Below are positions 45,541-55,640 of a stretch of 64,000 nt of DNA, piece by piece. Location of the stretch: the NCBI RefSeq assembly GCF_007748195.1, contig NZ_CP037920.1:6697300-6761299 (forward strand), written 5' to 3'. The first letter of the stretch is position 1, and every line of letters begins with the position of its first letter. Made by a program: the position numbers and the translations under genes. This stretch comes from Gimesia aquarii. GTDB lineage: Bacteria; Planctomycetota; Planctomycetia; Planctomycetales; Planctomycetaceae. Below the pieces are notes generated by a model. That model was not told the origin of the DNA and did not search any database. It saw only the letters and a list, made by a program, of their open reading frames with translations.

Positions 45541-45865
45541 CTACCACGAAAGACACGAAAAGCACGAAATTTTTTGAGAAGCTGAAAGCATAATTTCTTA
45601 TTGTTGAAACATGTAGGGGCAAACCCATGTGTTTGCCCGCCGCTATCCAGCATTCCCAATGCCTAAAAATAAAGCACAGAATATTCGCCAACAAAAGATA
45701 AAATTACAACGGATCATAAACAACCGCGGTCGGACACGTAGGTCCGATCCTACTACGATGCGTTCTTTGGTGGGTGAGGATAGGTTTCCGGTCATCTTGA
45801 TAATTTCAGGCCAGCCTTCTCGGCAATGTCACTCTATTTCGTGCTTTTCGTGTCTTTCGTGGTAG
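45541..45865. mobile_element. 325-bp element with perfect 30-bp terminal inverted repeats (MITE-like)
   Basis: The segment 45541-45570 (beginning CTACCACGAAAGACACGAAA) is the exact reverse complement of 45836-45865 (ending CGTGTCTTTCGTGGTAG), 30 of 30 bases. Inside are two smaller palindromes: GGGCAAAC/GTTTGCCC (about 45617-45636) and CGGAC/GTCCG (about 45732-45748). No transposase frame fits. The outer motif, built of CACGAAA units, resembles dispersed repeats seen in several bacterial genomes. Terminal target-site duplications are not evident. The likely reading is a non-autonomous mobile or repeat element; copy number outside this window is unknown. Confidence 0.6.
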
Positions 45866-45924
45866 AAATCATCACAAACCGAAACGTTCGCTAAGTGCCA
45901 GGCACGATCCACTTAGAGAAGCGG

Positions 45925-46623
45925 TTACTTCACCAGATACCGTTCCAGCGTTTTACCTGAACTATATTTACCGGACTGCTTGGCCTGAAACATTTCGTTG
46001 GTGTGCACGTCAATGGCCGTTAAATAATTTCCGCGATACGCGCAAGTATCCAGACAAACCCAGCCTTCAAATACCAGCGGTTTGCCAGACTTCTGAGCGG
46101 TGTGTCCACAAATAATACGTCGTCCTGAAGGGTCGGGCTCTTCATCCCCTTTGAGACGATCCCAACGTAACTCTTGAGTCGTCAGGTCTTCTAGAGGAAC
46201 TCCGGGAACCGCCTTCGCATGCACAAAAATGTCGGTTTCCGTTTCATAGTAATCGAGGGCGTTCGCTAAAAAGATTCGGTGCTCTTCAGGAACCAGGTCA
46301 TAACGGCCGCCGTAAGAATCTAAGGCTTCTTTTCCACCATGCTGTAACCAGGTCGATTCCCAATGGCCGCCGTTCAGACCATCGAGCATCATCTCTTCGT
46401 GATTCCCTTTGATCATCACGAACCTGCAACTGGCCTTTACATCCAGTAACATCTCGACCACATGCTTTGTGCCAGGACCGCGGTCGACGACATCTCCGAG
46501 GCAGATGAAGGTATCATTCCGGGTGAGTTCCAGATGATACAGAATCGTCCCTAATGCCACATCGCAACCATGAATATCACCGATGACAATGGTTCGCCCT
46601 GTTTGTGTCGATTGCTCCATCAT
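45925..46623 (-). CDS. Calcineurin-like metallophosphoesterase (PP/ApaH-like)
   Basis: A 232-residue serine/threonine phosphatase-type enzyme. Metal motifs: IVIGDIHGC (Asp 16, His 18), LGDVVDRGPG (Asp 44), KGNHEEMMLDG (Asn 74, His 75), with later His in FVHAKAVPGV and CGHTAQKSG. Members act on phosphoproteins or on diadenosine tetraphosphate. Length is closer to the PrpA/PrpB-type phosphatases. It lies 34 bases after argG on the same strand, no functional link evident; its stop is next to the repeat element. Confidence 0.88.
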   Translation of the reverse strand: MMEQSTQTGRTIVIGDIHGCDVALGTILYHLELTRNDTFICLGDVVDRGPGTKHVVEMLLDVKASCRFVMIKGNHEEMMLDGLNGGHWESTWLQHGGKEALDSYGGRYDLVPEEHRIFLANALDYYETETDIFVHAKAVPGVPLEDLTTQELRWDRLKGDEEPDPSGRRIICGHTAQKSGKPLVFEGWVCLDTCAYRGNYLTAIDVHTNEMFQAKQSGKYSSGKTLERYLVK

Positions 46624-46657
46624 ACGACCAATTTAAATCGAGGAAAAATTGTCTGCA

Positions 46658-47914
46658 TCAGGGCTTGTCTGATTGACTGGGAGGCATGATTCGAGTTGGT
46701 TTCGAACTCGGTTCTCCCTTCAATAGCTGTTGACGTGCCTGTGTCTGTTGTGCCAATCCGTGTATTCGAATGAAACCCAGCGCCGTTTCATGTGGGAATT
46801 CGTCGCCTTCTTCGTACGTTGCCAGTTCAGGGCTGTAAAGACTGTGATCGCTTTTCAAGCCAGTTACCGTATGGTTGCCTTTATAAAGGGAAACACGCAC
46901 GGTCCCTGAAACAAAACGCTGGTTCTTTTCTACAAAACCCATCAGATCCTGATGGAACGAACTATACCAGAGACCATCGTAAATAATATCACTACACGTC
47001 TGGCTGATAAATGTTTTGAATCGTAGAGCTTGTCGACTCAAGGTCAAAAATTCTAATTCCTTGTGAGCATTATGCAGAATCATGGCTGCAGGTGCTTCAT
47101 AAATTTCACGACTCTTGATTCCTACCAGACGATTTTCCACATGGTCAATGCGGCCAACTCCATTCTCTCCCCCGATTTTGTTCAAATGCAGAATCAATTC
47201 GGCACCATCCATTTCCTTGCCATCAATGGAAATGGGACGCCCCTGATCGAACTCAATGGTGATTTCCAGGGGTTGGTTCGGAGCATCTTCAGGTGAAACG
47301 GTCCATTTGTAGGCCTCTTTAGGAGGGGCCACCCAGGGATCTTCCAGAATCCCGGCTTCAACAGAACGTCCCCAGAGATTCTGGTCGATACTGAAAATGC
47401 TTTCTTTGGTTGCTTCGACTTCAATGCCGTGGTCTTTGGCATATTGTAACTCTTCGGTACGCGTCCACTTCCATTCACGTACGGGAGCAATGATTTTCAA
47501 CTGAGGGGCCAGAGTTTGAAACGACACATCAAACCGTACCTGATCGTTTCCTTTACCGGTACAACCATGTGAAACGGCGGTGGCACCATGTTCCTTCGCG
47601 ACTTCCACCATGCGGTGTGCTATCAATGGTCGCCCCAGTGCAGTCGCCAGCGGATACTTGCCTTCATACATTGTTCCCGCCATCAGCGATGGCCAGACGA
47701 AGAAGTCGACAAACATGTTTTTAGTATCTTCAACGACTGCTTCTACAGCGCCTGTTTTGATCGCTTTTTCCTTGATTCCGTCCACATCGCGACCCTGGCC
47801 GAGATCACAAGTATAAGTGATCACGTCCATATTGTATTTCTCATTGATCCATTTGACGGCCACCGAAGTATCCAGACCACCACTGTATGCCAAAACTACT
47901 TTTTCTCTTGCCAC
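46658..47914 (-). CDS. argG: Argininosuccinate synthase
   Basis: ArgG joins citrulline and aspartate with ATP to argininosuccinate in arginine synthesis. The ATP P-loop VVLAYSGGLDTSVAVKWI is at residues 6-23. Further signatures are GCTGKGNDQVRFDV around 120, KRPIxARV-type replaced by IAPVREWKW, and ENRLVGIKSREIYEAPAAMIL near 260. Length (418) is normal, with a Pro/Ser-rich tail of about 20 residues. No other arg genes are adjacent; it lies upstream of the phosphoesterase and away from groEL. Confidence 0.96.
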   Translation of the reverse strand: MAREKVVLAYSGGLDTSVAVKWINEKYNMDVITYTCDLGQGRDVDGIKEKAIKTGAVEAVVEDTKNMFVDFFVWPSLMAGTMYEGKYPLATALGRPLIAHRMVEVAKEHGATAVSHGCTGKGNDQVRFDVSFQTLAPQLKIIAPVREWKWTRTEELQYAKDHGIEVEATKESIFSIDQNLWGRSVEAGILEDPWVAPPKEAYKWTVSPEDAPNQPLEITIEFDQGRPISIDGKEMDGAELILHLNKIGGENGVGRIDHVENRLVGIKSREIYEAPAAMILHNAHKELEFLTLSRQALRFKTFISQTCSDIIYDGLWYSSFHQDLMGFVEKNQRFVSGTVRVSLYKGNHTVTGLKSDHSLYSPELATYEEGDEFPHETALGFIRIHGLAQQTQARQQLLKGEPSSKPTRIMPPSQSDKP

Positions 47915-48123
47915 GAAAATCTACCAATCTTATGGAATTGAAGGAATGAATCTATTCAGTTGACGGAATCTCTGAATCATGCAAATGGTACTATTATCAG
48001 TGCTTCTCCGCAATACGCACGTTTGAGAGCACGTCCAATTTCATCAGAGCGGCTCTACTACAATGATATTTGATACAAATGGTCCGGAAGGCGCTTTCTT
48101 AGACCTACCTGAACAGAGGGGAA

Positions 48124-48159
48124 ATAAAAAGCACCCAACAGAAAACCGTCGGGTGCTTT
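48124..48159 (-). terminator. Intrinsic terminator of the groESL operon
   Basis: AAAGCACCC (48128-48136) and GGGTGCTTT (48151-48159) pair perfectly over 9 bases, with a further imperfect pairing in the loop. On the minus strand the stem is followed by a run of T (48124-48127 and the stem end). It lies about 35 bases past the groEL stop. Confidence 0.88.
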
Positions 48160-48193
48160 CAAAATCTATTAGAAAATAGTACGAAACCTGATC

Positions 48194-49795
<1,602 letters not shown>

Positions 49796-49898
49796 TTCAC
49801 TATATCTCCATGTACGCAGTTTTAAATATGTTTGAAAGGTAAGAGTAACAATCCCGATTCAACCGAAGCTGTTACTGCTAAATACAAAATGCGAGAGC

Positions 49899-50219
49899 TT
49901 AAAACGTTGCCAGAATGTCGCTTTCGCGAAGCAACAGATACTCTTCTCCGCCAATCTTAATTTCGTCTCCACCATAAGGGCTAAAAATGACTTTGTCCCC
50001 TTCTTTGACGGTCAAAGGCAACTTTGTTCCGTCTGATTTCACATGACCGTCTCCCACGGCGACGACTTCGCCTCGTTGTGGCTTGTCTTGCGCACTGTCT
50101 GGCAAAACAATTCCCCCTGCGGTGGTTGTTTCTGCGAGTTCTCTTTTCAAAACGACTTTGTCACCAAGAGGGACAATCCGGGCGCCTTTACTTGCTTTTT
50201 TGGCAGCCTTCTTCGCCAT
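49899..50219 (-). CDS. groES: Co-chaperonin GroES
   Basis: The 10-kDa lid of the GroEL chamber. Matches throughout: [45 protein letters not shown] (about 14-58), mobile loop included, and [28 protein letters not shown] at the end. It has a 13-residue Lys/Ala-rich extension ([13 protein letters not shown]) before the fold, making 106 residues in place of about 96. The ATG at 50219 has AGGAGATCC just upstream (GGATCTCCT region on plus). First gene of the groES-groEL unit. Confidence 0.95.
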   Translation of the reverse strand: MAKKAAKKASKGARIVPLGDKVVLKRELAETTTAGGIVLPDSAQDKPQRGEVVAVGDGHVKSDGTKLPLTVKEGDKVIFSPYGGDEIKIGGEEYLLLRESDILATF

Positions 50220-50325
50220 TAGGATCTCCTAAATTTTCTTTGGTTTCCGACTCAAATGTCTTCACATTGATTTTTTATGATCTGTGGTGGCAAGTTATGC
50301 CCCTCCACAACAACGCAATTAACAA

Positions 50326-50350
50326 CTAAGGCTGCTAGTCGAGACCTTAG
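50326..50350. promoter_or_regulatory. Inverted repeat upstream of groES
   Basis: CTAAGG (50326-50331) and CCTTAG (50345-50350) flank 13 bases, about 110 bases ahead of the groES start. The layout (short arms, wide spacer) is like heat-shock operators in general but the sequence is not CIRCE. Candidate regulator site. Confidence 0.3.
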
Positions 50351-50483
50351 CGTGACGGTCCCTAATTGCGAACGCCGTGCCCATTTCCAGAATAAGACAT
50401 AAGTCAAATGAATATAAAGACTTAAAAAACATACACATGATTCGAACTTATGTCGTATCCTGCCGGACACTCTTTTCGGGCAT

Positions 50484-50516
50484 CCATGCTGCTGCCAATA
50501 TGGCAGCAACTCATGG
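50484..50516. promoter_or_regulatory. Composite palindrome in the groES upstream region
   Basis: TGCTGCC (50490-50496) and GGCAGCA (50502-50508) pair perfectly around AATAT; outer arms CCATG (50484-50488) and CATGG (50512-50516) extend the symmetry. It is the strongest hairpin in this region, about 270 bases from groES and 265 from the TPR gene. It may be an operator or an RNA hairpin. Confidence 0.35.
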
Positions 50517-50781
50517 TCTCAATACAACGTCTCCTCATAACCTGTAAATCAGTAATTGACTCAATTTCCAATGCGATCTTTTAAAAACCGAAGAAATCCT
50601 AATTGACACAGATGTTAAAATAGGTAATATCGTTATAAGCAAACTTCAATGATCGTTCTGGCATCTCTCGTCCAGGACAGGGGCTTCTCACCCATTTAAT
50701 TAGTGATACTCGACACACTCACTCTCTCTTAATTCATTCGTCTTCAGTGACACTTATTTAAGACAAAGAGAGGAGTTTGAA

Positions 50782-51639
50782 GTGTTCGAGCCCTGTGATT
50801 CCACTTCCCCACCACAACCGCAGACAATGTTTCCACAACTCATGAAACGCGCATACAAACTCTATTCAGAGGGGAAAATGCCGGAAGCGCGTGCTTTGTT
50901 TCATGATTCAACCTTTGAAACAGCTCACTGGGAGCGCTGCCTGCATTTTGGACAGTTTTTGCTGAAAACAGGACAGGCTTCCGAGGCGATTGAACAACTC
51001 TCGGTCGTACTAGACTTCGCACATCAGAACGAAAACAACCCTCTGCGTTCTGTCGTCTGTCACAACCTGGCAGCCGCCTATCGTCAGCTTGGCTATTTTG
51101 AATTAGCGGCTCAATTTCAACAATACTCCATCGCATGGGGTGATCTGCGCTCTGCAAATCATCAGACTCTGGAACAAGAGATTGCGCAACTCACCGATGA
51201 TGCCGCCTGTGATCTCACCGGACGTGCCAATGATGCCATCATTCAAAAAGAATACCAACTTGCCGAACAACTACTGAACATTTCCTTGTCACGAGAAATT
51301 CTTTATGGAAGCTTTGATGATCAGGCAGCAGACTGGGGAAATTTAGGAATCATCCAGGGCTTGCAGGGAAACCATGTCAAAGCCATCTCCTATCTTTGGA
51401 AAGCTTATCAACTTCATCAAAAGACGATGAATCTGTCTGCTATGGCTCAGGATCTGGCCCATCTCGCAGAACTTTTTTGGAATGTAGGTCGCTCTCATCG
51501 CGCGATTCTCTGCCTGACACGTTCAGTGAAATATTATTCCCAGAGTCATCATTCGACTGAAGAACAAAAAGTGTATGCACGTTTGCATGAAATGCAACGC
51601 TTACTTTTGGTTCGGGCACAGGATCCCCTCCTGAATTAA
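50782..51639 (+). CDS. TPR repeat protein
   Basis: A 285-residue cytosolic protein made of helical TPR units: MFPQLMKRAYKLYSEGKMPEARALFHDS, FGQFLLKTGQASEAIEQLSVVLDFA, HNLAAAYRQLGYFELAAQFQQYSI, GNLGIIQGLQGNHVKAISYLWKAYQL, LAHLAELFWNVGRSHRAILCLTRSVKYYSQ. Start is GTG at 50782, chosen for the GAGAGGAG box 9-14 bases upstream; no better ATG precedes the first repeat. It presumably mediates protein contacts. No partner evident. Confidence 0.82.
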   Translation: MFEPCDSTSPPQPQTMFPQLMKRAYKLYSEGKMPEARALFHDSTFETAHWERCLHFGQFLLKTGQASEAIEQLSVVLDFAHQNENNPLRSVVCHNLAAAYRQLGYFELAAQFQQYSIAWGDLRSANHQTLEQEIAQLTDDAACDLTGRANDAIIQKEYQLAEQLLNISLSREILYGSFDDQAADWGNLGIIQGLQGNHVKAISYLWKAYQLHQKTMNLSAMAQDLAHLAELFWNVGRSHRAILCLTRSVKYYSQSHHSTEEQKVYARLHEMQRLLLVRAQDPLLN

Positions 51640-51848
51640 TCACTTTAACTATGTGGAGATAAAGAGCCGACCATGCAATTTTCATTCACTGTCCACTTGC
51701 GAATTGCCCCCCTGTCTGTTGATAATTAGGGCAGAAGTGGAGTTGACTTATTATTCCCCGTCTTGGTCAGAGAGGGGAGATCCCTTCTTGGAACGAGTCG
51801 ACTCAAATAGATTACGAGCGATATCCCAAGACATTTCAAAGGTCATTC

Positions 51849-53576
51849 ATGCCCATCAAGGTTCGCTGTAAAGAATGTGACACCACTTTTTCTGTCAAAG
51901 ATGAAGCCGAAGGGAAACGAGTCCGTTGTAAAAGCTGTGGCTCCCCTGTCAAAGTTACAGCGGGACAGAAAAAGAAGAAGCGACCCTCGCGTAGCAAATC
52001 TTCTGACACCGATGATTTTCTGGCCAGTTTTGATATCGATAAGATCGAAGATAAAGATTCAAAGATTTGTCCCCGTTGTGGATACGATGTAGATGATGAA
52101 GACATCGAGTGCGCCAATTGCGGAGTCGATTTAAGTACAGGTCGCATGTCGGAAGCGACTCGTAAAAAACGCCGACGCAAAGGCCCGACTGTCGAAGAGT
52201 TTTACGGGAAATCCTGGGGAGACGCTTACACGTTTCTGGGTAACCATAAAGGGCTGGCGTTCAAAACGTTTCTCTATAGTTTCATCGCCAGTACCTTATT
52301 TTTTGGTTCGATCTTTATGATGATGTGGTGCCATCGGACTCCACCGCGTGCCTTCTGGGGCTTTATTGCCTTTGTTTCCATCATGGCGATTCCGGGCTGG
52401 ATCTGGTTTATCCAGACAGAAGTGGTCCGCTTCGCTCTACAGAAAAAAGCAAAACTGAAACGGATCACCTTTGACTTTTTCCTATGCTCTGCTTTAGGCA
52501 TTAAATTTATATTCTGGGTCATTCTGTTCAGCCTGCCAATGCAGGCTGTATTTGGAGCCATGGGTTATTATTACATTACCAATGACAATATTCCCGTGGG
52601 GGCCATCATGATTGCCGTCGGCTTTATTCCGACCTTCCTCATGTTCCCACTGGCGATGCCACATATGACAATGACAGATTCTTCTCCTGCGTGGATGATG
52701 CACAAACTGGGAAAGGTATTTTTAAATCTGGCAAAACCAGCCATTTTCTGGTGCATCGTTTTCCTGATTACCAACCTGCCTGCCATTGGCTGTCTGGTGG
52801 GAATTGGTGTCATGTATGGGAATGATCTGGACCAGTTTTTCTCAAATGTACGTTACAATTCGTTGATCGCGGCAGATGAGCAGGCAAAGACCGACGCTGA
52901 AGAAAACAAAATTAAAGACTTCGAACCCGGTGAATTTGTGGGCAAAGAACCGCGTACACTAGAGCCCAAAGTCCTCATCGTACCGTCGATCCTGTGGTTT
53001 TTCGCTTGTCTATTTTATGCACCTGCGATGATCTTTAATGCCCGCGTTAACGGATTAATGGCACTCCACAGCAAACCTGACCTGCAATTGATCACAAAAA
53101 TTCAAGAGACCAAGTACGTCTCCAAAGCTGTGCAGAAAGAGACCGGCCCACCCACGGCCCGCTGGAAATTGGCATTGGCTGGAATTGGTGTTGGTCTGGT
53201 TATTGGAACCGGGTTTTTCTTCCTGATACCAATCTTGCCTATGATGCTTTTATACGTCTTGCTTTTCATTGTCGCCTTTACACAAATTGGCTGTTTCTTC
53301 GCTACTCTGGCCAAAATCAACAGCGAAGAGGGACTCGGTCTGGCAATTCTAGGTTTTTTCATCTCACTTTATGCCTATATCATGGGTTGGGTTTACGCAA
53401 AATCTGACAAAGATATGGGTGGTACGATGATGATTTGGACATTGTGCATCATTGTCAGTACGATGATGCAATTTGGGGTCGCGTTTCATGCCGTTGCGAA
53501 AGCCATAGAGGAATTACCAGCGGTCGAAGCCCCCGTCGACCCGGCTGATATGCCCGCAGATCAGGCTGCCCCCTAA
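51849..53576 (+). CDS. Zinc-ribbon-containing multi-span membrane protein
   Basis: A 575-residue protein. It begins with a zinc-ribbon of MJ0042 type (MPIKVRCKECDTTFSVKDEAEGKRVRCKSCGSPVKV; Cys 7, 10, 28 and 31) and a second pair of Cys-x2-Cys (ICPRCGYDVDDEDIECANCGVDL), with a basic linker of about 20 residues between. Past residue 130 it has around eight hydrophobic spans and no recognised family. Both zinc ribbons are cytosolic by topology guess. Planctomycetes carry many such ribbon-plus-membrane proteins whose roles are unknown. It begins 209 bases downstream of the TPR gene. Confidence 0.75.
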   Translation: MPIKVRCKECDTTFSVKDEAEGKRVRCKSCGSPVKVTAGQKKKKRPSRSKSSDTDDFLASFDIDKIEDKDSKICPRCGYDVDDEDIECANCGVDLSTGRMSEATRKKRRRKGPTVEEFYGKSWGDAYTFLGNHKGLAFKTFLYSFIASTLFFGSIFMMMWCHRTPPRAFWGFIAFVSIMAIPGWIWFIQTEVVRFALQKKAKLKRITFDFFLCSALGIKFIFWVILFSLPMQAVFGAMGYYYITNDNIPVGAIMIAVGFIPTFLMFPLAMPHMTMTDSSPAWMMHKLGKVFLNLAKPAIFWCIVFLITNLPAIGCLVGIGVMYGNDLDQFFSNVRYNSLIAADEQAKTDAEENKIKDFEPGEFVGKEPRTLEPKVLIVPSILWFFACLFYAPAMIFNARVNGLMALHSKPDLQLITKIQETKYVSKAVQKETGPPTARWKLALAGIGVGLVIGTGFFFLIPILPMMLLYVLLFIVAFTQIGCFFATLAKINSEEGLGLAILGFFISLYAYIMGWVYAKSDKDMGGTMMIWTLCIIVSTMMQFGVAFHAVAKAIEELPAVEAPVDPADMPADQAAP

Positions 53577-53678
53577 TTCTGTTCGAACCAATAGCCTCTG
53601 GTTGACAGCCCTGTCTGGTTGTTTACAATAGAGGAAGTTTCCACCGCTCTTCCCTCCTGCTCATCCAGCGGGCAAATG

Positions 53679-53768
53679 GAGTGGGTACTCCTGATTCACT
53701 CTGCTGAAATGACGTGATATCATCGGGAGCCAATGATAATTTCCATTTGTTCTGAACAGTACCCACTC
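53679..53768. repeat. Widely spaced perfect inverted repeat upstream of tatC
   Basis: GAGTGGGTACT (53679-53689) and AGTACCCACTC (53758-53768) are perfect 11-base arms separated by 68 bases. Between them is another short pair, TATCAT (53718-53723 region) and ATGATA. It lies roughly 90-180 bases ahead of the tatC ATG. It may form a long hairpin in the leader or mark a small element; a weak minus-strand frame across it was not called. Confidence 0.4.
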
Positions 53769-53856
53769 TTCCAACTGATGCAACTTGCAATTCACTCCGT
53801 GAAGTGTAAACAGTGGTGATTCTGTTCGGTATTGGTCTCTCCAGAATGATATTTCC

Positions 53857-54819
53857 ATGAAACCACAGTCTCACGATCTATTTGATGAATCCACCATGAG
53901 TTTCGGGGATCACCTCGAAACCCTTCGCGTTCATTTATGGAAAGCATTAATTGGCCTGGCGATTTGTGTGGTGGGCGCATTATTCATTGGCCATAAAATT
54001 GTCGCCGTAGTGCGTGCTCCCATTGACTCTGCTTTAAAGGAATACAACCTCGATAAGCTCCCTCATCCGGATGATCCTGTTCTCGATCCGGAACAAAAAA
54101 CGGCAGACCAGAAAGCAACCATCGAAGAAATGATTGCCAGCCTCAGCAGTGAGAAAGAACAAACCCCCGAGACAAAAACACTGCAGAAAATTTTAACAGA
54201 CTATCAATACCGCTTAAACAATATCGAAGAAACGATGGCAGAACCCGTGACACTGGCGGTTCAAGAAGCGTTTACCACGATCTATTTGAAAGTTTCATTC
54301 GTTGCAGGATTGGTCTTTGCCAGCCCCTGGGTGATTTATCAAATCTGGCTGTTTGTGGCAGCCGGTCTTTATCCACACGAACGAAAGTACGTCTATATTT
54401 ATCTTCCGATCAGTATCTTTCTGTTTCTGGGAGGTGCCCTGTTTTGTTTTTACGCCGTGTTCCCCTTCGTCCTCAACTTTCTGCTGGGCTTTAACAAGCT
54501 ACTCGGTGTGAATCCTCAAATTCGACTCTCAGAATGGATCAGCTTCGCGATCACCCTGCCTGTGATGTTTGGACTTAGTTTCCAACTGCCTCTGATCATG
54601 TTGTTCCTGGAACGCATCTCCATCTTCACTGTGAAAGACTATCATGAAAAGCGACGCATGGCGATTTTGATCATTGCGATTATTTCCATGTTGATGACCC
54701 CTGCAGACCCGATGAGTATGCTGTTGATGATGCTGCCTTTGATCTTTCTGTATGAATTAGGGATTCTCATGTGTAAATTTTTCCCCAGTGCCACTGCCAG
54801 CCCTTTTGAAACGACTTGA
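53857..54819 (+). CDS. tatC: Sec-independent protein translocase TatC with enlarged first periplasmic loop
   Basis: TatC is the membrane receptor of the twin-arginine pathway, recognising RR signal peptides. Seen: DESTMSFGDHLETLRVHLWKAL at the N-terminus with the conserved H-L-x-x-L-R, then a span, and the later SPWVIYQIWLFVAAGLYPHERKY (155-178) signature and further spans. Between the first span and the P1 helix is an insert of about 60 mostly polar residues (about 65-130, from YNLDKLPHPDDPVLDPEQ to NNIEETMAEP), predicted as a coiled coil. E. coli TatC has a much shorter loop; 320 against 258 residues in total. tatA/B are not adjacent. Confidence 0.93.
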   Translation: MKPQSHDLFDESTMSFGDHLETLRVHLWKALIGLAICVVGALFIGHKIVAVVRAPIDSALKEYNLDKLPHPDDPVLDPEQKTADQKATIEEMIASLSSEKEQTPETKTLQKILTDYQYRLNNIEETMAEPVTLAVQEAFTTIYLKVSFVAGLVFASPWVIYQIWLFVAAGLYPHERKYVYIYLPISIFLFLGGALFCFYAVFPFVLNFLLGFNKLLGVNPQIRLSEWISFAITLPVMFGLSFQLPLIMLFLERISIFTVKDYHEKRRMAILIIAIISMLMTPADPMSMLLMMLPLIFLYELGILMCKFFPSATASPFETT

Positions 54820-54947
54820 TTCCAGCTTGTTACAAGGGATTATTTTCCTCTGTTCATGGTTTGATCACTTTCATTACAATGCCCAACTCCGTGAGCCTAT
54901 TACTCGTGGAGATAATTGCATCTGTTTTAAAACCATAGAGGACGAAT

Positions 54948-55622
54948 ATGAACACCCCTGACAGGGAAACCGTTATTGATCCAGCTGCCGAACAAACAAA
55001 AAAGAAAAACTTCCTCAAACGTTTCTTGGTCGTCTGTGTGATCATTGGTGTGAGTGTGTTAATCTGGGAAGAATTTCTGGAAGACCGGCTGGTTGCCAAA
55101 CGCTGGGGTGTCGTTGAGCCGGGTAAAATCTATCGTAGCGGCCAAATCTCCAGTCATTTAATCGAACCCATGCTGATCGAAAACAAGATCGAAAAAGTCA
55201 TCGCTTTGAATGGGAGCGACTTAAAAAAGCCCTACCTCAAAACTGAGGTAGAAACTGCTCAAAAGCTGAACATTGATCATCAGGTTTTGCACTTAATCGG
55301 TGATGGCACCGGTGATGTGGAAGACTATGCCGAAGCAGTCGCAGAAATAATGCGCTGTGAAAAAGCGGGAAAACCGGTGCTCGTTCATTGTGCCGCTGGC
55401 GCCCAAAGAACGGGTGGTGTTGTAGCCGCTTATCGCATGCTGGTTCAGAAAAAAACACCCGATGAAGCCTATCAGGAATTATTACAATACGATTGGAAAC
55501 CACATAAAGATCAGGCGCTTCTCGATTACCTCAATCAAAACCTGGCCACGCTCTCCAAACTATTGGAGCAGAAAATAGAGTGGTACGAACCGCCGGCAAA
55601 GATCCCCGTCATCGGCAAATAA
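54948..55622 (+). CDS. Membrane-anchored dual-specificity/tyrosine phosphatase-like protein
   Basis: A 224-residue protein with one N-terminal membrane span (FLKRFLVVCVIIGVSVLIWEE, about 23-42) and a cysteine-based phosphatase fold. The active-site loop is HCAAGAQRTG with Cys 148 and Arg 154 (C-x5-R); the general acid may be Asp 119 or 123 in IGDGTGDVED. It resembles the SIW14/DSP-like family of small phosphatases acting on phospho-proteins or inositol phosphates. The catalytic domain probably faces the periplasm. The TPR and zinc-ribbon neighbours do not define its role. Confidence 0.83.
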   Translation: MNTPDRETVIDPAAEQTKKKNFLKRFLVVCVIIGVSVLIWEEFLEDRLVAKRWGVVEPGKIYRSGQISSHLIEPMLIENKIEKVIALNGSDLKKPYLKTEVETAQKLNIDHQVLHLIGDGTGDVEDYAEAVAEIMRCEKAGKPVLVHCAAGAQRTGGVVAAYRMLVQKKTPDEAYQELLQYDWKPHKDQALLDYLNQNLATLSKLLEQKIEWYEPPAKIPVIGK

Positions 55623-55640
55623 AGATCGCCTGTCTTACGG

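Larger units (their letters stand above)
50220..50781. other. Divergent intergenic region upstream of groES
   Basis: 562 bases between groES and a TPR-protein gene. A CIRCE element (TTAGCACTC-N9-GAGTGCTAA), the usual site for HrcA control, was looked for and not found. Two other inverted repeats are listed separately. No open frame or RNA gene seen. Confidence 0.5.

Noticed and set aside
50220-50781. CIRCE element for HrcA control of groESL
   Set aside because: No TTAGCACTC-N9-GAGTGCTAA-like pair could be found in the region.
53623-53874. 83-codon minus-strand frame over the inverted repeat ahead of tatC
   Set aside because: Covers the repeat and the tatC start; no domain and no ribosome-binding site.
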